Below, one piece after another: positions 35,038 through 44,500 of a stretch of DNA of 64,000 nt. The DNA comes from Pantoea sp. A4 (lineage in GTDB: Bacteria > Pseudomonadota > Gammaproteobacteria > Enterobacterales > Enterobacteriaceae): positions 1-64,000 of the forward strand of contig NZ_ALXE01000033.1 in assembly GCF_000295955.2 (NCBI RefSeq). The letters run 5' to 3'. Under the pieces are notes generated by a model that did not search any database, had not been told where the DNA came from, and saw only the letters and a list, made by a program, of their open reading frames with translations. Both the position numbers and the translations under genes were made by a program. Position 1 is the first letter of the stretch, and each line of letters begins with the position of its first letter.

Positions 35038-35961
35038 TTACCCTTTATGCGCATCGATCCATAATTTTTCGACCACCCGTTGCGCAATAAGCGCCTGATC
35101 ACCGCTTATCAGAGGCGCTGTCTGATTTTCAGCACAGCGAATGAAATGTAACGCACAACCCACAAAACCACGCTGCTCTAGCGTACTCTGCCAGCCCGGA
35201 ACAAGGTCTGTAATCAGCTTTCCTTCCTGTTCACACTGCCAGTCACGCATCTCACTGATTTGATACAGCGCACCGTTATCCACTACAGAAATACGTTCAG
35301 CCTGACTGCCAGCGTTGCGGTGCATGCTGGTTGTCACTTGTATGTTATCTACCGTGAAATGATGTTCGGCATACACCAGGCATCCCTGGTCATTGACTTG
35401 AAGGGTACCACTTTTCAATGTGCCTGCTCCGCCGCTCAGCCATAGCGCACTGTCCAGCACATGCAGATAGTCGTCTAGCAGCGTGAATATTGCATCTTCG
35501 GGTCCAATACTGTTGCTTCGATGTTTGTCCATGCGTATTGAAGCCGGCTGTTGCAGCGCAGCCTGTAGCTGGAGATAACGGGGCGCAAAACGGCGATTAA
35601 AAGCCACCATCAGTTTACGGCCTGACTTAGCAGCCAGCTCTACCAGCTGTTCCGCCTCACTTAACGTAGCCGCCAGTGGCTTATCAACGCAGACATCCTT
35701 ACCCGCCCGCAGAAGCTTATCAACTATCGTAAAATGGCTTGCTGTGCTGCTATGCACAAAAACGGCATCACTGGCCTCTGCGAGCGCATCTAGCGATGAA
35801 AAAAGCGGTATGCGGTAGCTATCGCAAACTGGCTGCGCCTTTTTTAAATTAGGCGAAAATGCCCCAGCGACCTGCCAGCTGCCGGTACAGGTGATAACGG
35901 GCAGCCAGGCTTTTTGCGCAATCGCACCCAAACCTACAATACCTACGCGTAGTTTACTCAT
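35038..35961 (-). CDS. Gfo/Idh/MocA-family oxidoreductase (MviM/YceM-like)
   Basis: 307 residues from ATG 35961, preceded by GAGAGAT; the frame is open nine codons further but with no ribosome site. The N-terminal NAD(P) motif is RVGIVGLGAIAQKAWLP, with FVHSSTASHF and the catalytic-lysine motif CVDKPLA near 96. C-terminal parts MDKHRSNSIGP, DDYLHVLDSALWLSGG and GWQSTLEQRGFVGCA match E. coli MviM closely, and the length is identical. The canonical mviM neighbours (flagellar and mviN genes) are absent. Instead it is the last gene of an iron-type operon behind a TonB receptor, so it is likely a paralogue. The reaction is unknown; the family oxidises sugars or reduces biliverdin-like compounds. 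Confidence 0.88.
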   Translation of the reverse strand: MSKLRVGIVGLGAIAQKAWLPVITCTGSWQVAGAFSPNLKKAQPVCDSYRIPLFSSLDALAEASDAVFVHSSTASHFTIVDKLLRAGKDVCVDKPLAATLSEAEQLVELAAKSGRKLMVAFNRRFAPRYLQLQAALQQPASIRMDKHRSNSIGPEDAIFTLLDDYLHVLDSALWLSGGAGTLKSGTLQVNDQGCLVYAEHHFTVDNIQVTTSMHRNAGSQAERISVVDNGALYQISEMRDWQCEQEGKLITDLVPGWQSTLEQRGFVGCALHFIRCAENQTAPLISGDQALIAQRVVEKLWIDAHKG

Positions 35962-36037
35962 CTTGATATCTCTCTGGATTCTGCTCAATGACAGGATAGC
36001 AACTTTACATTCAGCGGCTGTAGTCGCGAACCTGTTT

Positions 36038-36061
36038 GCCGGGCCTTATTATCGACCCGGC
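36038..36061 (-). terminator. hairpin between TonB receptor and MviM-like gene
   Basis: Stem GCCGGG (36038-36043) / CCCGGC (36056-36061) with a 12-base loop, just after the receptor stop on the minus strand. It lacks a T run. It would lower expression of the downstream oxidoreductase relative to the receptor. Confidence 0.4.
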
Positions 36062-36066
36062 TTCCA

Positions 36067-38067
36067 TCAGAACTCGATTCGTGCACCTACGTTATAGCGT
36101 CGTCCTTCCAGCATTGCCGACTGGTTGTATGTGGTCTTATAAACAGGATTGGCATCAAACAGGTTATAAATCCCCGCCATTAATGTCATGCTCCTGTTCA
36201 GACGGTAGCGAGCGCCCAAATCAACCAGGGCATAGGCATCGGTAGCGCTGGATTTTCCAATGTCGGGAGAGTTGCTGCGCCAGCTTGCCTGGGTCCACAG
36301 TTCCAGATCGCTCATCGCCATCCAGCTCAGGGAAACATTCGCCATGCTGGTCGGGAAGTCACTCAATGCATATCCCTTATACTCACCGCTTTTCTGCTCG
36401 CTGTGCGTATAGGTATAGTTGGCGTTAATCTTCAGGTTAGCAGTGGCCTGCCAGTCACCGTTCAGCTCTAAGCCATAGATTTCCGCATCACTGACGTTGA
36501 AATATTGCGCGACGCTTTCCGCAACATAGCCATTGTAAACGCATTGCTGCGTGGCCGTCTGAGTACAGATCGTGTAGTCACTGATCTTATCTTTAAATTT
36601 GGTATGGAAGACAGTGGCATCCAGGGCCAGCGCATCCTGCTGCCAGTAAAGTCCCAGTTCGGTATTGATACTCTTTTCCGGTTTGAGCTCATCATTACCG
36701 ATCCCGATGAAAGAGTAGGGATAAGCGCCGTACACGCTGGTAAAGCCTGCATTATTTTCGCGCAAATCTGGCTTCTTATATCCGGCAGAAACGCCGCCTT
36801 TGAGCGACCAGTGCTCATTGAGCGTCCAGTTACCGTAGAGTTTAGGCGTGACGTGGTAACCAAAATAGCTGTCATGATCAAGACGGGCAGACGTTGTCAG
36901 CGTAAAGTCCGGCACCATCATCCAGGCGTCTTCGGCAAATAATGCCCAGCCATTACGCGATATTTTGCTGACCGGCGTTACGCCTGGTGCCACCTTATCT
37001 TCCACATCAAAAGTGTCATTCAGCGCGTTATGGGTAAAGTTGGCCCCCAGCGTTAACTTATGGTCACCCAGCGAGAACGTATTGGCGCTGTTCGCTTCAA
37101 AGTTACGTTGTTCGATGAACTGGGGTGACATCTCAGGAACGCGATATTCGGTGCGTGCCTTTTCATAGCTGATGAAGTTTTTCGCCTCGATCATGTCGTT
37201 GGCATACCAGGCGTGTTGCGAGAGCGAGACGGCATCGCGATCAAAGCCCCAGTACCAGGGACTTGCCGCTCTGTGCGTCTTTTCCTGATGCCCGCGCGAA
37301 GCACTCAAATCCCACAGTTGGGTGTCGGTTGGCGACATTGAAACCGTGGCATCGAGATTGCCAGACTGATGCTTCACAAAACGCTCATCGGATGGGCTGT
37401 CATCATCGCGACGATCCAGATAGTCGGCACCCACACTGACGCCCAGCTTACCCGGAATAATCGGCCCCATCAGAAACGCGTTGGTCTGATTGGTGTTGCC
37501 ATACTCACTTTTTTCCTGCAGGAAATAGTTATCCTCCAGCACACCGGTCCATTTATCGAGGTTGTAGGCTTTTTTCGTAATAACGTTAACAACGCCACCA
37601 ATCGAATCAGAACCATAGAGAGAAGACATCGGCCCACGTATAACCTCAATGCGCTCAATAGCCGCCAACGGGGGCATAAAGGCGGCTTCGGTTCCTATGT
37701 GGTGTCCGTAGGGCCGAGATTCACGGGTCGCCTGTTTGATGCCATTCACCATGTATGAGGTATAGGTTGAATCCATACCGCGCATCTGAATATCGCCGGT
37801 GGCCAGGCTGCCATGCCCATTGCCGACCAGTACACCCGGTATCTCGCGTAGCGCTTCCGTAATATTCTGATTAGATCGGGTGTTTAACTCCTTCTCCCCG
37901 ACCACCGAGATACTTGCAGGCGCATCTCGCCGTTCCTGGCTGAAACCAGAGGCGGTCACGACAAGATCTTTCTCATTATTCTGTGTGCTGTCATCTGCAT
38001 AGAGAACTGCGGGCAGCTGACTCAGGGCGAGCGTGACCGCCACGGCCAGGCGTGTTTGATTTTTCAA
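36067..38067 (-). CDS. TonB-dependent outer-membrane receptor (CirA-like)
   Basis: A 666-residue outer-membrane transporter. The start is TTG at 38067, supported by AAGGGA seven bases upstream. A signal peptide ends near residue 24 (VLYADDS) and the TonB box is DLVVTAS (about 34-40). The plug has REIPGVLVGNG, QMRGMDSTYT and IERIEVIRGPMSSLYGSDSIGGVVNVITKK. The beta-barrel ends in the canonical terminal Phe (RRYNVGARIEF). The plug resembles CirA of E. coli, which takes up catecholate iron compounds and colicin I. A Fur box precedes the operon, supporting iron uptake. The ligand is not determined. A YncE-like protein is encoded just upstream. Confidence 0.92.
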   Translation of the reverse strand: MKNQTRLAVAVTLALSQLPAVLYADDSTQNNEKDLVVTASGFSQERRDAPASISVVGEKELNTRSNQNITEALREIPGVLVGNGHGSLATGDIQMRGMDSTYTSYMVNGIKQATRESRPYGHHIGTEAAFMPPLAAIERIEVIRGPMSSLYGSDSIGGVVNVITKKAYNLDKWTGVLEDNYFLQEKSEYGNTNQTNAFLMGPIIPGKLGVSVGADYLDRRDDDSPSDERFVKHQSGNLDATVSMSPTDTQLWDLSASRGHQEKTHRAASPWYWGFDRDAVSLSQHAWYANDMIEAKNFISYEKARTEYRVPEMSPQFIEQRNFEANSANTFSLGDHKLTLGANFTHNALNDTFDVEDKVAPGVTPVSKISRNGWALFAEDAWMMVPDFTLTTSARLDHDSYFGYHVTPKLYGNWTLNEHWSLKGGVSAGYKKPDLRENNAGFTSVYGAYPYSFIGIGNDELKPEKSINTELGLYWQQDALALDATVFHTKFKDKISDYTICTQTATQQCVYNGYVAESVAQYFNVSDAEIYGLELNGDWQATANLKINANYTYTHSEQKSGEYKGYALSDFPTSMANVSLSWMAMSDLELWTQASWRSNSPDIGKSSATDAYALVDLGARYRLNRSMTLMAGIYNLFDANPVYKTTYNQSAMLEGRRYNVGARIEF

Positions 38068-38080
38068 GGCAAAATCCCTT

Positions 38081-39139
38081 TTAGAGTTGGGTTAAATCAA
38101 TTTTGAGGACGTAGTCATCCTGATTGCTCTTTTCGTCCTGCTTCACGCTGACGTAAAGGGTGCGGGCATCGGGTGAAAGTACCAGGCTATTAGGCATAGC
38201 AGAGGTATCGAGGGTGTGTTTTACGCGATAGCTGTCGGCATCAATAATGCTGATCTGACGTGCATTGCGGTGGGTCACATAGATTTCATTGCGGGCAGCG
38301 TTGTAGAGCACCGCAATAGAGTTGGGTGTAGAGATACGATGAATGAGTTTACCGGAATCCAGCTGGACGACCAGCACATCGCGGGTGTTGGTATCCGCGA
38401 TGTAGCCAATCCCGGCGTGAGTATTGAGGGCGATATTCAGAAAATAATGTTTGGTTTCTGCCGGGTCGACTTTTACCTGTGAGATGAGATCAGAAGACTG
38501 ACCATCTAATGTCAGGATTTCCCCTTTCCCGGTCACGGCATACACTCTGTTGCCCGCTTCATCGACCGCGAAGCCCACAGGCTCCATCTTATCGAGCGTT
38601 TTGATAAGCTGCTGCTTCTGGGTATCTACCACCCACAGCAGTCCTTTGTCTTTACCGCCAATACCCGATACGTACAGACGATGGTGTTTTTTATCGAGAA
38701 CCACTTCACGCACATGCGCTTTTTTCTCTGGGACGGCATCATCGCTTAACTGAATCGTGCGCAATTCTTTTCCGGTTTGGCTATCCAGTAAGGTCACGGA
38801 ACCATCCAGCGCGTTGCCGAGATACAGCAGGTGATTCGCTTCATCCAAAGCCACGGAAAACGTGCGACGCTCTGTGGGGATTTTCTTATCAATCTGGAGC
38901 GAATCAGCATTCAGCTGAAATACCATGCCCGACGTTTTATCCTTGTCAAACGAGGGCGATGAAGCGACGAAGAGTGCATTACGATCCTTAACCAAGGCCA
39001 TTTCATAGACACCATGTCCTAATGGCTGCACCTTAAAATCCCTTTCATTGAGAGTCTTCGCCATCCCAGAGGTAGAGATGATCAGTTGCGAAACCGCAAG
39101 AGAGAGTAGGGCACGCTTTGTAATTTTTTTGATAAGCAC
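38081..39139 (-). CDS. YncE-like periplasmic beta-propeller protein
   Basis: A 352-residue protein with a signal peptide (about 1-27) and repeated propeller blades, for example FSVALDEANHLLYLGNALDGSVTLLD, VREVVLDKKHHRLYVSGIG, LNIALNTHAGIGYIADTNT, and the ending NSLVLSPDARTLYVSVKQ. This matches E. coli YncE, an iron-regulated secreted propeller encoded next to the receptor yncD. The start is GTG at 39139 with a weak ribosome site. It is the first gene of the operon, 13 bp before the TonB receptor, and lies about 30 bp from a Fur box. The role is unclear: ligand binding or a receptor accessory function. Confidence 0.88.
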   Translation of the reverse strand: MLIKKITKRALLSLAVSQLIISTSGMAKTLNERDFKVQPLGHGVYEMALVKDRNALFVASSPSFDKDKTSGMVFQLNADSLQIDKKIPTERRTFSVALDEANHLLYLGNALDGSVTLLDSQTGKELRTIQLSDDAVPEKKAHVREVVLDKKHHRLYVSGIGGKDKGLLWVVDTQKQQLIKTLDKMEPVGFAVDEAGNRVYAVTGKGEILTLDGQSSDLISQVKVDPAETKHYFLNIALNTHAGIGYIADTNTRDVLVVQLDSGKLIHRISTPNSIAVLYNAARNEIYVTHRNARQISIIDADSYRVKHTLDTSAMPNSLVLSPDARTLYVSVKQDEKSNQDDYVLKIDLTQL

Positions 39140-39170
39140 GAGATATTTCTTTACAGTTAATTACAGGTTC

Positions 39171-39189
39171 GTGAATGATAATCACTATC
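39171..39189. promoter_or_regulatory. Fur box
   Basis: GTGAATGATAATCACTATC matches the 19-bp consensus GATAATGATAATCATTATC at 16 of 19 positions. It sits 31 bp before the YncE-like gene and about 200 bp before the divergent ABC exporter, so the YncE/TonB receptor operon is very probably iron-repressed. Control of the exporter is possible. Confidence 0.85.
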
Positions 39190-39386
39190 AGTAGCGTTAT
39201 CAATAAGGAACTTTGACGCATTGTGAACTTAACCTGGCGACAGTATCTTTGTGGTTAAACAGGACACCGTAGCCAGATGAATCGCCCATCAGGCATTGAA
39301 GGGAAGGATAAAGGGGTTATATCCGAAGATTTTGTAGCGCCACTTATTAATGAAGTTATCGATTTTAAAATCACAAGGAGGACGCT

Positions 39387-41120
39387 ATGTTGCGCCGTTT
39401 TTTTAATTATTACCTTCCCTACAAACGGCTGTTTTTTCTCGATTTTGGTTGCGCAATCTTCGCCGGGCTTCTGGAACTCTCTTTCCCCATGGCAGTCCGC
39501 ATGTTTATCGATAAATTACTGCCAGCCCAAAACTGGGAATTGATTGTCGTTGCCTCCATTGCGTTATTGGCCATCTACCTGATTAACACTGGCCTGATGG
39601 CTATTGTGAACTACTGGGGGCATGCATTAGGCGTCGGTATAGAAACAGATATGCGCCGCGAAGCGTTTGAACATCTGCAAACCCTGTCGCTGCGCTATTA
39701 CGACAATACTAAAACCGGTCATATCATTACCCATGTCACCAAAGACCTTGAAGAAGTCGGCGAGATAGCCCATCACGGTCCGGAAGATCTGTTCCTGGCC
39801 ATAATGACGTTTATCGGCGCGTTTATTCTGATGGCCAATGTACATCTTAACCTGGCACTGATTACGCTGGTTCTCGTACCGGGCATGGTCTGGCTGGTCA
39901 GTCGTTATGGCGGGCAGATGACGCAGACCTGGCAAAATCTTTTTAACCAGGTGGGTAACTTCAACACCCGCATTGAAGAAAGTATTGGCGGTATTCGGGT
40001 GGTGAAGGCGTTTGCCAATGAACAGCAGGAATCCAGGCTGTTTAACCAGGATAACGCGCTGTACAAAAAAACCAAACTGCGTGCGTACCGCATCATGACC
40101 ACCAGCATGACACTGAGCTACCTTTCAACGCGCTTAACCCAGCTGGTGATCATGGTGGCCGGAACGGCCTATGTGCTGCGAGGTGAACTGAGCTATGGCG
40201 GGTTCGTCGGCTTTCTTTTGCTGACCGAGGTATTCTTCCGGCCGGTCGAAAAAATCTCTGCGGTTCTGGAGAGTTATCCAAAAGGCATCGCGGGTTTTCG
40301 TCGCTTCACCAACCTGATCGATACGCTGCCTGATATTGTTGACCGTCCTGATGCCCAAGACGTGACAACCCTGAAGGGGGAGATTGTTTTTGAGCGTGTT
40401 TCTTTCGGCTATAGCGACGCCCATCAGGTACTCAAAGACATTTCACTGACAGTAAAAGCCGGGGAAACGGTCGCATTCGTCGGGCAAAGCGGGGCGGGAA
40501 AAACCACGCTTTGTGCGCTGATCCCGCGTTTTTATGACGTTCAGGACGGCGCAATTTGTATTGATGGCGTAGATGTACGCGATTACCAACAACGCGCACT
40601 GAGGAATCAGATCGGTATCGTGCAGCAGGATGTGTTTTTGTTCGGCGGCACTATTCGCGAGAACATTGCCTATGGCAAGCTGGACGCCAGTGAAAGTGAA
40701 ATCCTGCAAGCTGCGCAACGCGCCCACCTCGACACGCTGATCAATAGCTTGCCTGACGGATTAGATACCATTGTGGGTGAGCGCGGCGTAAAACTCTCTG
40801 GCGGCCAAAAGCAGCGTCTGTCGATTGCCCGTGTTTTCCTGCGCAATCCGCCGATTTTGATTCTGGATGAAGCAACCTCGGCTTTAGATACCGCGACAGA
40901 GCAGTCCATTCAACAGTCGCTGAATGAGCTTTCACAAGGCCGCACCTCACTGATTATTGCTCACCGCCTGTCGACCATACAGCATGCGGATCGCATTGTG
41001 GTCGTCGGAGATCGGAAGATCATTGAGGAGGGCAGTCATGATGTCCTGATGGCGAAGCAAGGCGTATACGCCGCACTTTATCAGGCCCATCTGGCTGGAA
41101 AATCCATCGCCGCTCTTTGA
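39387..41120 (+). CDS. ABC exporter, fused permease-ATPase (MsbA/multidrug type)
   Basis: A 577-residue half-transporter that works as a homodimer. Six N-terminal membrane helices (to about 310) are followed by an ATPase domain with Walker A VGQSGAGKTTL, Q-loop GIVQQDVFLFGG, signature LSGGQKQRLSIAR, Walker B ILILDEATSALD and the H-loop IIAHRLST. A perfect AAGGAGG lies five bases before the ATG. It is of the type that exports lipids, drugs or siderophores. Divergent placement from a Fur-controlled TonB operon suggests, but does not prove, export of an iron-chelating compound. Confidence 0.92.
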   Translation: MLRRFFNYYLPYKRLFFLDFGCAIFAGLLELSFPMAVRMFIDKLLPAQNWELIVVASIALLAIYLINTGLMAIVNYWGHALGVGIETDMRREAFEHLQTLSLRYYDNTKTGHIITHVTKDLEEVGEIAHHGPEDLFLAIMTFIGAFILMANVHLNLALITLVLVPGMVWLVSRYGGQMTQTWQNLFNQVGNFNTRIEESIGGIRVVKAFANEQQESRLFNQDNALYKKTKLRAYRIMTTSMTLSYLSTRLTQLVIMVAGTAYVLRGELSYGGFVGFLLLTEVFFRPVEKISAVLESYPKGIAGFRRFTNLIDTLPDIVDRPDAQDVTTLKGEIVFERVSFGYSDAHQVLKDISLTVKAGETVAFVGQSGAGKTTLCALIPRFYDVQDGAICIDGVDVRDYQQRALRNQIGIVQQDVFLFGGTIRENIAYGKLDASESEILQAAQRAHLDTLINSLPDGLDTIVGERGVKLSGGQKQRLSIARVFLRNPPILILDEATSALDTATEQSIQQSLNELSQGRTSLIIAHRLSTIQHADRIVVVGDRKIIEEGSHDVLMAKQGVYAALYQAHLAGKSIAAL

Positions 41121-41196
41121 CGGGTTCGCGGTGATGGGTGGCTTAGTTCAGCAACAGTGCGTCGGGCGCTAATATTGTACCCGCCCGGATAAATTT

Positions 41197-41214
41197 GCGC
41201 CCCGAAAGGGGCGC
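41197..41214. terminator. GNRA-loop terminator hairpin between convergent genes
   Basis: Stem GCGCCCC (41197-41203) / GGGGCGC (41208-41214) with loop GAAA, between the ABC exporter and the convergent binding-protein gene. There is only a short A/T tract on one side. Confidence 0.65.
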
Positions 41215-41221
41215 GTTGAGT

Positions 41222-42814
41222 CTACTTTTTATCCAGCCACACCTGCGACAAATTACCTTCAATCCCATCTGCGGTGACCGAGTGGTCGTGCACCTTGCGG
41301 TTATAAATGGTGATAAATTGCGGCGAGATCAAATTAATATCCGGTAATTCCTGCTCGACAATTTTTTGGAACGCTTTGAACTCTTCTACCCGCTTCTGCG
41401 GGTCGTTCTCGGTTTGTGCCGCTTCTAACAGCCGATCCACTTCTGGGTTGTGGTAATCCGATGCGTTAGAGAATGGCACGCCTTTGCGGAAATTTTTCGA
41501 CCAGTAAATGCGCTGAACACCTACGGTCGGATCGTAAAGATTACTGTGACCATTAACGGTGAAGGAGAAGTCCCGATCGGTATAGATACGTCGTACAAAG
41601 CTGGAAAGATCCTGCGCACGCAACGTCACCTTTATGCCGATTTTTGCCAGTGCAGAACGGGTGTATTCCGCCGTCTTACGCATATCTTCAGCAATTGGGT
41701 TGTAATCCAGTGTCACGCTGAAGCGTGTCCCGTCGGGTCCTTTCGGGAAACCGGCCTGGTCCAGCAGCGCATCGGCTTTCTTAATATCAAAATCGTAGGG
41801 CGAAGGCGAAGGGTCATAATACGCCTTAAGACCTGGCGCAATCGGTGACGCGGTCACTTGCCCCAGGCCGAAGTAGGCCACTTGTAAAATCACATTGCGA
41901 TTAATCGCATGCGCAACGGCCTGGCGTACGCGTAAATCCTTAAAGTGCGGGTCATCAAGGTTGAATTGCAGCGAACTGACGTTATACGAATAGCTGTTGC
42001 CTTTGGTCTCAAAGCCCAATTGAGGCAGGGTTTTGAGGCGCGCGACATCATTCAATGCCACGGGAGTGCGATAACCCAGATCGGCTTCTCCGGTCTCAAA
42101 CGCGACCGAACGGGCAGCCGCATCGGGAATGAATTTCACCACCAGCTGGTCGAGATACGGGCGGCTTTTATCCCAGTAATGTGGGTTGCGCTTGTAAAGG
42201 ATGTAACTGCCACGCACCCATTTATCAAACACATAGGGACCGGTGCCAATCGGCGCATTATTATGCGGATTGGTCAGCGGATCGGTGCCCTCATAAATAT
42301 GTTTGGGCACAATCGGTGACTCTGCTGCGGCAAAAGCCTTAATCAGATAAGGCGCGGGCTTCGACAGCACCAGCACGGCGGTTAAGGCATCCGGTGTTTC
42401 GACCCTGATCACATTGGCGAAGGTACTCGACGCGCGAGGATGCACCTTTTTAAGCAGCTCGATGGAGAAGGCAACGTCCGCTGATGTAAAATCCTGCCCA
42501 TCATGCCACTTCACACCCGGGCGCAGGTGGAAAGTGTAACGTGTGCCATCAGCGCTCACTTCCCAACGGGTTGCCAACTGCGGTTTGGGATTCAGATCGA
42601 AATCATAGCTGAGCAAACCTTCGGTGACTTTTGCGCTAACACTCAGCGCGGGCGTGGCTACCGTCGTTAATGCAATCAACGCCGGAGGTTCATAGTTGAG
42701 CACAAGATTTAGCGTTCCACCCGGTTGTGGATCAGCCGCATGGGCAACATTTCCCAGAAGTGTTGCGCTTAATGCCGCTGCCAATAATGAGCGGCGAAAC
42801 AGTGAAGTCATCAA
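41222..42814 (-). CDS. periplasmic peptide-binding protein (SBP family 5)
   Basis: 530 residues with a cleavable signal peptide (MMTSLFRRSLLAAALSATLLGNVAHA). Typical family-5 features are the TRWEVSADGTRYTFHLRPGVKWHDGQDFTSADV block near 85, NAPIGTGPYVFDKW near 190 and KDLRVRQAVAHAINR near 298. It captures di- or oligopeptides, or related small molecules, for the DppBC-like permease. It starts one base after the stop of the hydantoinase B gene, so it is the third gene of that operon. The matching permease and ATPase genes are divergent at 46828-50372. It probably binds the substrate of the hydantoinase/oxoprolinase. Confidence 0.9.
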   Translation of the reverse strand: MMTSLFRRSLLAAALSATLLGNVAHAADPQPGGTLNLVLNYEPPALIALTTVATPALSVSAKVTEGLLSYDFDLNPKPQLATRWEVSADGTRYTFHLRPGVKWHDGQDFTSADVAFSIELLKKVHPRASSTFANVIRVETPDALTAVLVLSKPAPYLIKAFAAAESPIVPKHIYEGTDPLTNPHNNAPIGTGPYVFDKWVRGSYILYKRNPHYWDKSRPYLDQLVVKFIPDAAARSVAFETGEADLGYRTPVALNDVARLKTLPQLGFETKGNSYSYNVSSLQFNLDDPHFKDLRVRQAVAHAINRNVILQVAYFGLGQVTASPIAPGLKAYYDPSPSPYDFDIKKADALLDQAGFPKGPDGTRFSVTLDYNPIAEDMRKTAEYTRSALAKIGIKVTLRAQDLSSFVRRIYTDRDFSFTVNGHSNLYDPTVGVQRIYWSKNFRKGVPFSNASDYHNPEVDRLLEAAQTENDPQKRVEEFKAFQKIVEQELPDINLISPQFITIYNRKVHDHSVTADGIEGNLSQVWLDKK

Positions 42815-44500
42815 TTACTCCGTTTTATCAGACTGTTGGACGTTATGACCATAAAGGTCTTCGGCTGCCTGAGGGCTAACCAGTTGATTAGCTAAATCAC
42901 GTGCGATCAGCTGTGGTTGCCGTTGCAGAGGCTGACCCAGACCGCCGCCGCCAGGCGTCTCGACAATCAGACGGCTGCCTGGAGGAATGACCTGTCGTCC
43001 CTTACCTGACAGCGTTTCACCCGTGGAGAGCGTAACGCGACCGGGCGCTCCCGCTGATCCACCTTCTGCACCTTGCGCCGGGAAGTGAATGCGATCCCAG
43101 GCTGCACCCAGTTCCATCGGCAAGTCCTGGCCGTGAGAAAGCTCAATCACCTGACCAAGCCCGCCGCGTTGCACACCCGCACCGCCAGAATCCTGACGAT
43201 ACTCTTTGCGCCAGAACACCACCGGACTGATCGACTCCAGAATTTCCAGCGAGACATTGCGCACGCCGCTGGGGAACGAGGTGGTAGAAAGCCCATCGAG
43301 TTGTGGGCGTGCTCCGGTCCCTCCTGTTGAGAAACTGGTGATGGAGAATCGCGGTTGGGTCAGCGTATTTTTGGCGTCGTACTGCGCCAAAATATGGCCG
43401 CCTGACAGCTGGATATTCCACAGGCAAGACGCGCCTTCCGCTGGGACTTCGCCAGGCCGTGCCTGACGCAGACAATTGAACACAATGTCCGGCAGCATCT
43501 GACCAATGATATGGCGTGAAGTTACGGCCGCGGGATAGGGCGCGTTGAGGATCGAACCTTCCGGCGCGTCAATCTTAATCACACCTAACGATCCCGCATT
43601 GTTGGGGATGTCAGCCCCAATCAGGCAGCGGATGCCAAACGAGGTGTAGGCATCGGTATAGGCTTTGACCACGTTAATGCCTTTGGCGACAAAACCTGCG
43701 CTTCCGGCAAAATCAACGTGAATCCCCTCATCGCTAAGGGTCAGTTTAGCCTGCAAACGTAGCGGCTCATCGTACCCATCAACCCACAATTCGCTCTCCC
43801 AGCTTCCGCTCGGCCAGCTCCGTACGGCGTCCAGCATGGCCTGCTCAGAACGGGTCAAAATAAACTCACCCACCGCTTGCAGATCCGGCAGGGCAAACTC
43901 ATCAAGCACTGTCAGCAAACGGCGTGCGCCAACGTCATTGCAGGCCACCAGCGCCAGAAAATCGCCTTCGACCTGAGCCGGTTCACGTACGTTGGCTTTA
44001 ACGATATTCAATACCGTTTCATCAAGCTTTCCGGCATGAATGAATTTGAGAATGGGCAAGAAAAGACCTTCATGCCAGATTTGCTGACCATCCGGACCTG
44101 GGCCGAGACCGCCAATGTCAATCACGTGCAACGTGGAAGCAAACAGCGCCACCGGACGATTTTGATGGAAGACCGGCGTCACCATCGTAATGTCATACAG
44201 GTGGCCAGTGCCTTTCCACGGGTCGTTAGTCAGCAGCACATCTCCCGGTTGCAGGCTTTCAATGGGAAATACGCGTAGAAAATGTTTTACCGATTCCGCC
44301 ATGGAGTTAACGTGGCCAGGGGTGCCCGTGACCGCCTGCGCTACCATGCGCCCATCCGGTAAAAACACGCCCGCGGAGAGATCGCCTGCTTCACGCGTTG
44401 CGGTGCCGAAGGCGGTACGAATCAGTGCCTGCGCCTGCTCTTCAACCACTGAAATCAGCCGATTCCAGATCACCTGATACTGGATTTCTTTCTGGCTCAT
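42815..44500 (-). CDS. hydantoinase B / 5-oxoprolinase beta-type subunit
   Basis: A 561-residue HyuB/OplaB-family subunit. Seen motifs are AVTGTPGHVNSMAESV (about 55-70), LLTNDPWKGTGHLYDITMVTPVF near 108, the glycine-rich YRQDSGGAGVQRGGLGQVIEL near 430 and VETPGGGGLGQP near the end. With HyuA it forms an ATP-dependent amidohydrolase that opens hydantoin, 5-oxoproline or related cyclic amide rings in the cytoplasm. Its ATG overlaps the end of hyuA by 4 bp (translational coupling), and it is followed directly by the binding-protein gene. Confidence 0.9.
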   Translation of the reverse strand: MSQKEIQYQVIWNRLISVVEEQAQALIRTAFGTATREAGDLSAGVFLPDGRMVAQAVTGTPGHVNSMAESVKHFLRVFPIESLQPGDVLLTNDPWKGTGHLYDITMVTPVFHQNRPVALFASTLHVIDIGGLGPGPDGQQIWHEGLFLPILKFIHAGKLDETVLNIVKANVREPAQVEGDFLALVACNDVGARRLLTVLDEFALPDLQAVGEFILTRSEQAMLDAVRSWPSGSWESELWVDGYDEPLRLQAKLTLSDEGIHVDFAGSAGFVAKGINVVKAYTDAYTSFGIRCLIGADIPNNAGSLGVIKIDAPEGSILNAPYPAAVTSRHIIGQMLPDIVFNCLRQARPGEVPAEGASCLWNIQLSGGHILAQYDAKNTLTQPRFSITSFSTGGTGARPQLDGLSTTSFPSGVRNVSLEILESISPVVFWRKEYRQDSGGAGVQRGGLGQVIELSHGQDLPMELGAAWDRIHFPAQGAEGGSAGAPGRVTLSTGETLSGKGRQVIPPGSRLIVETPGGGGLGQPLQRQPQLIARDLANQLVSPQAAEDLYGHNVQQSDKTE

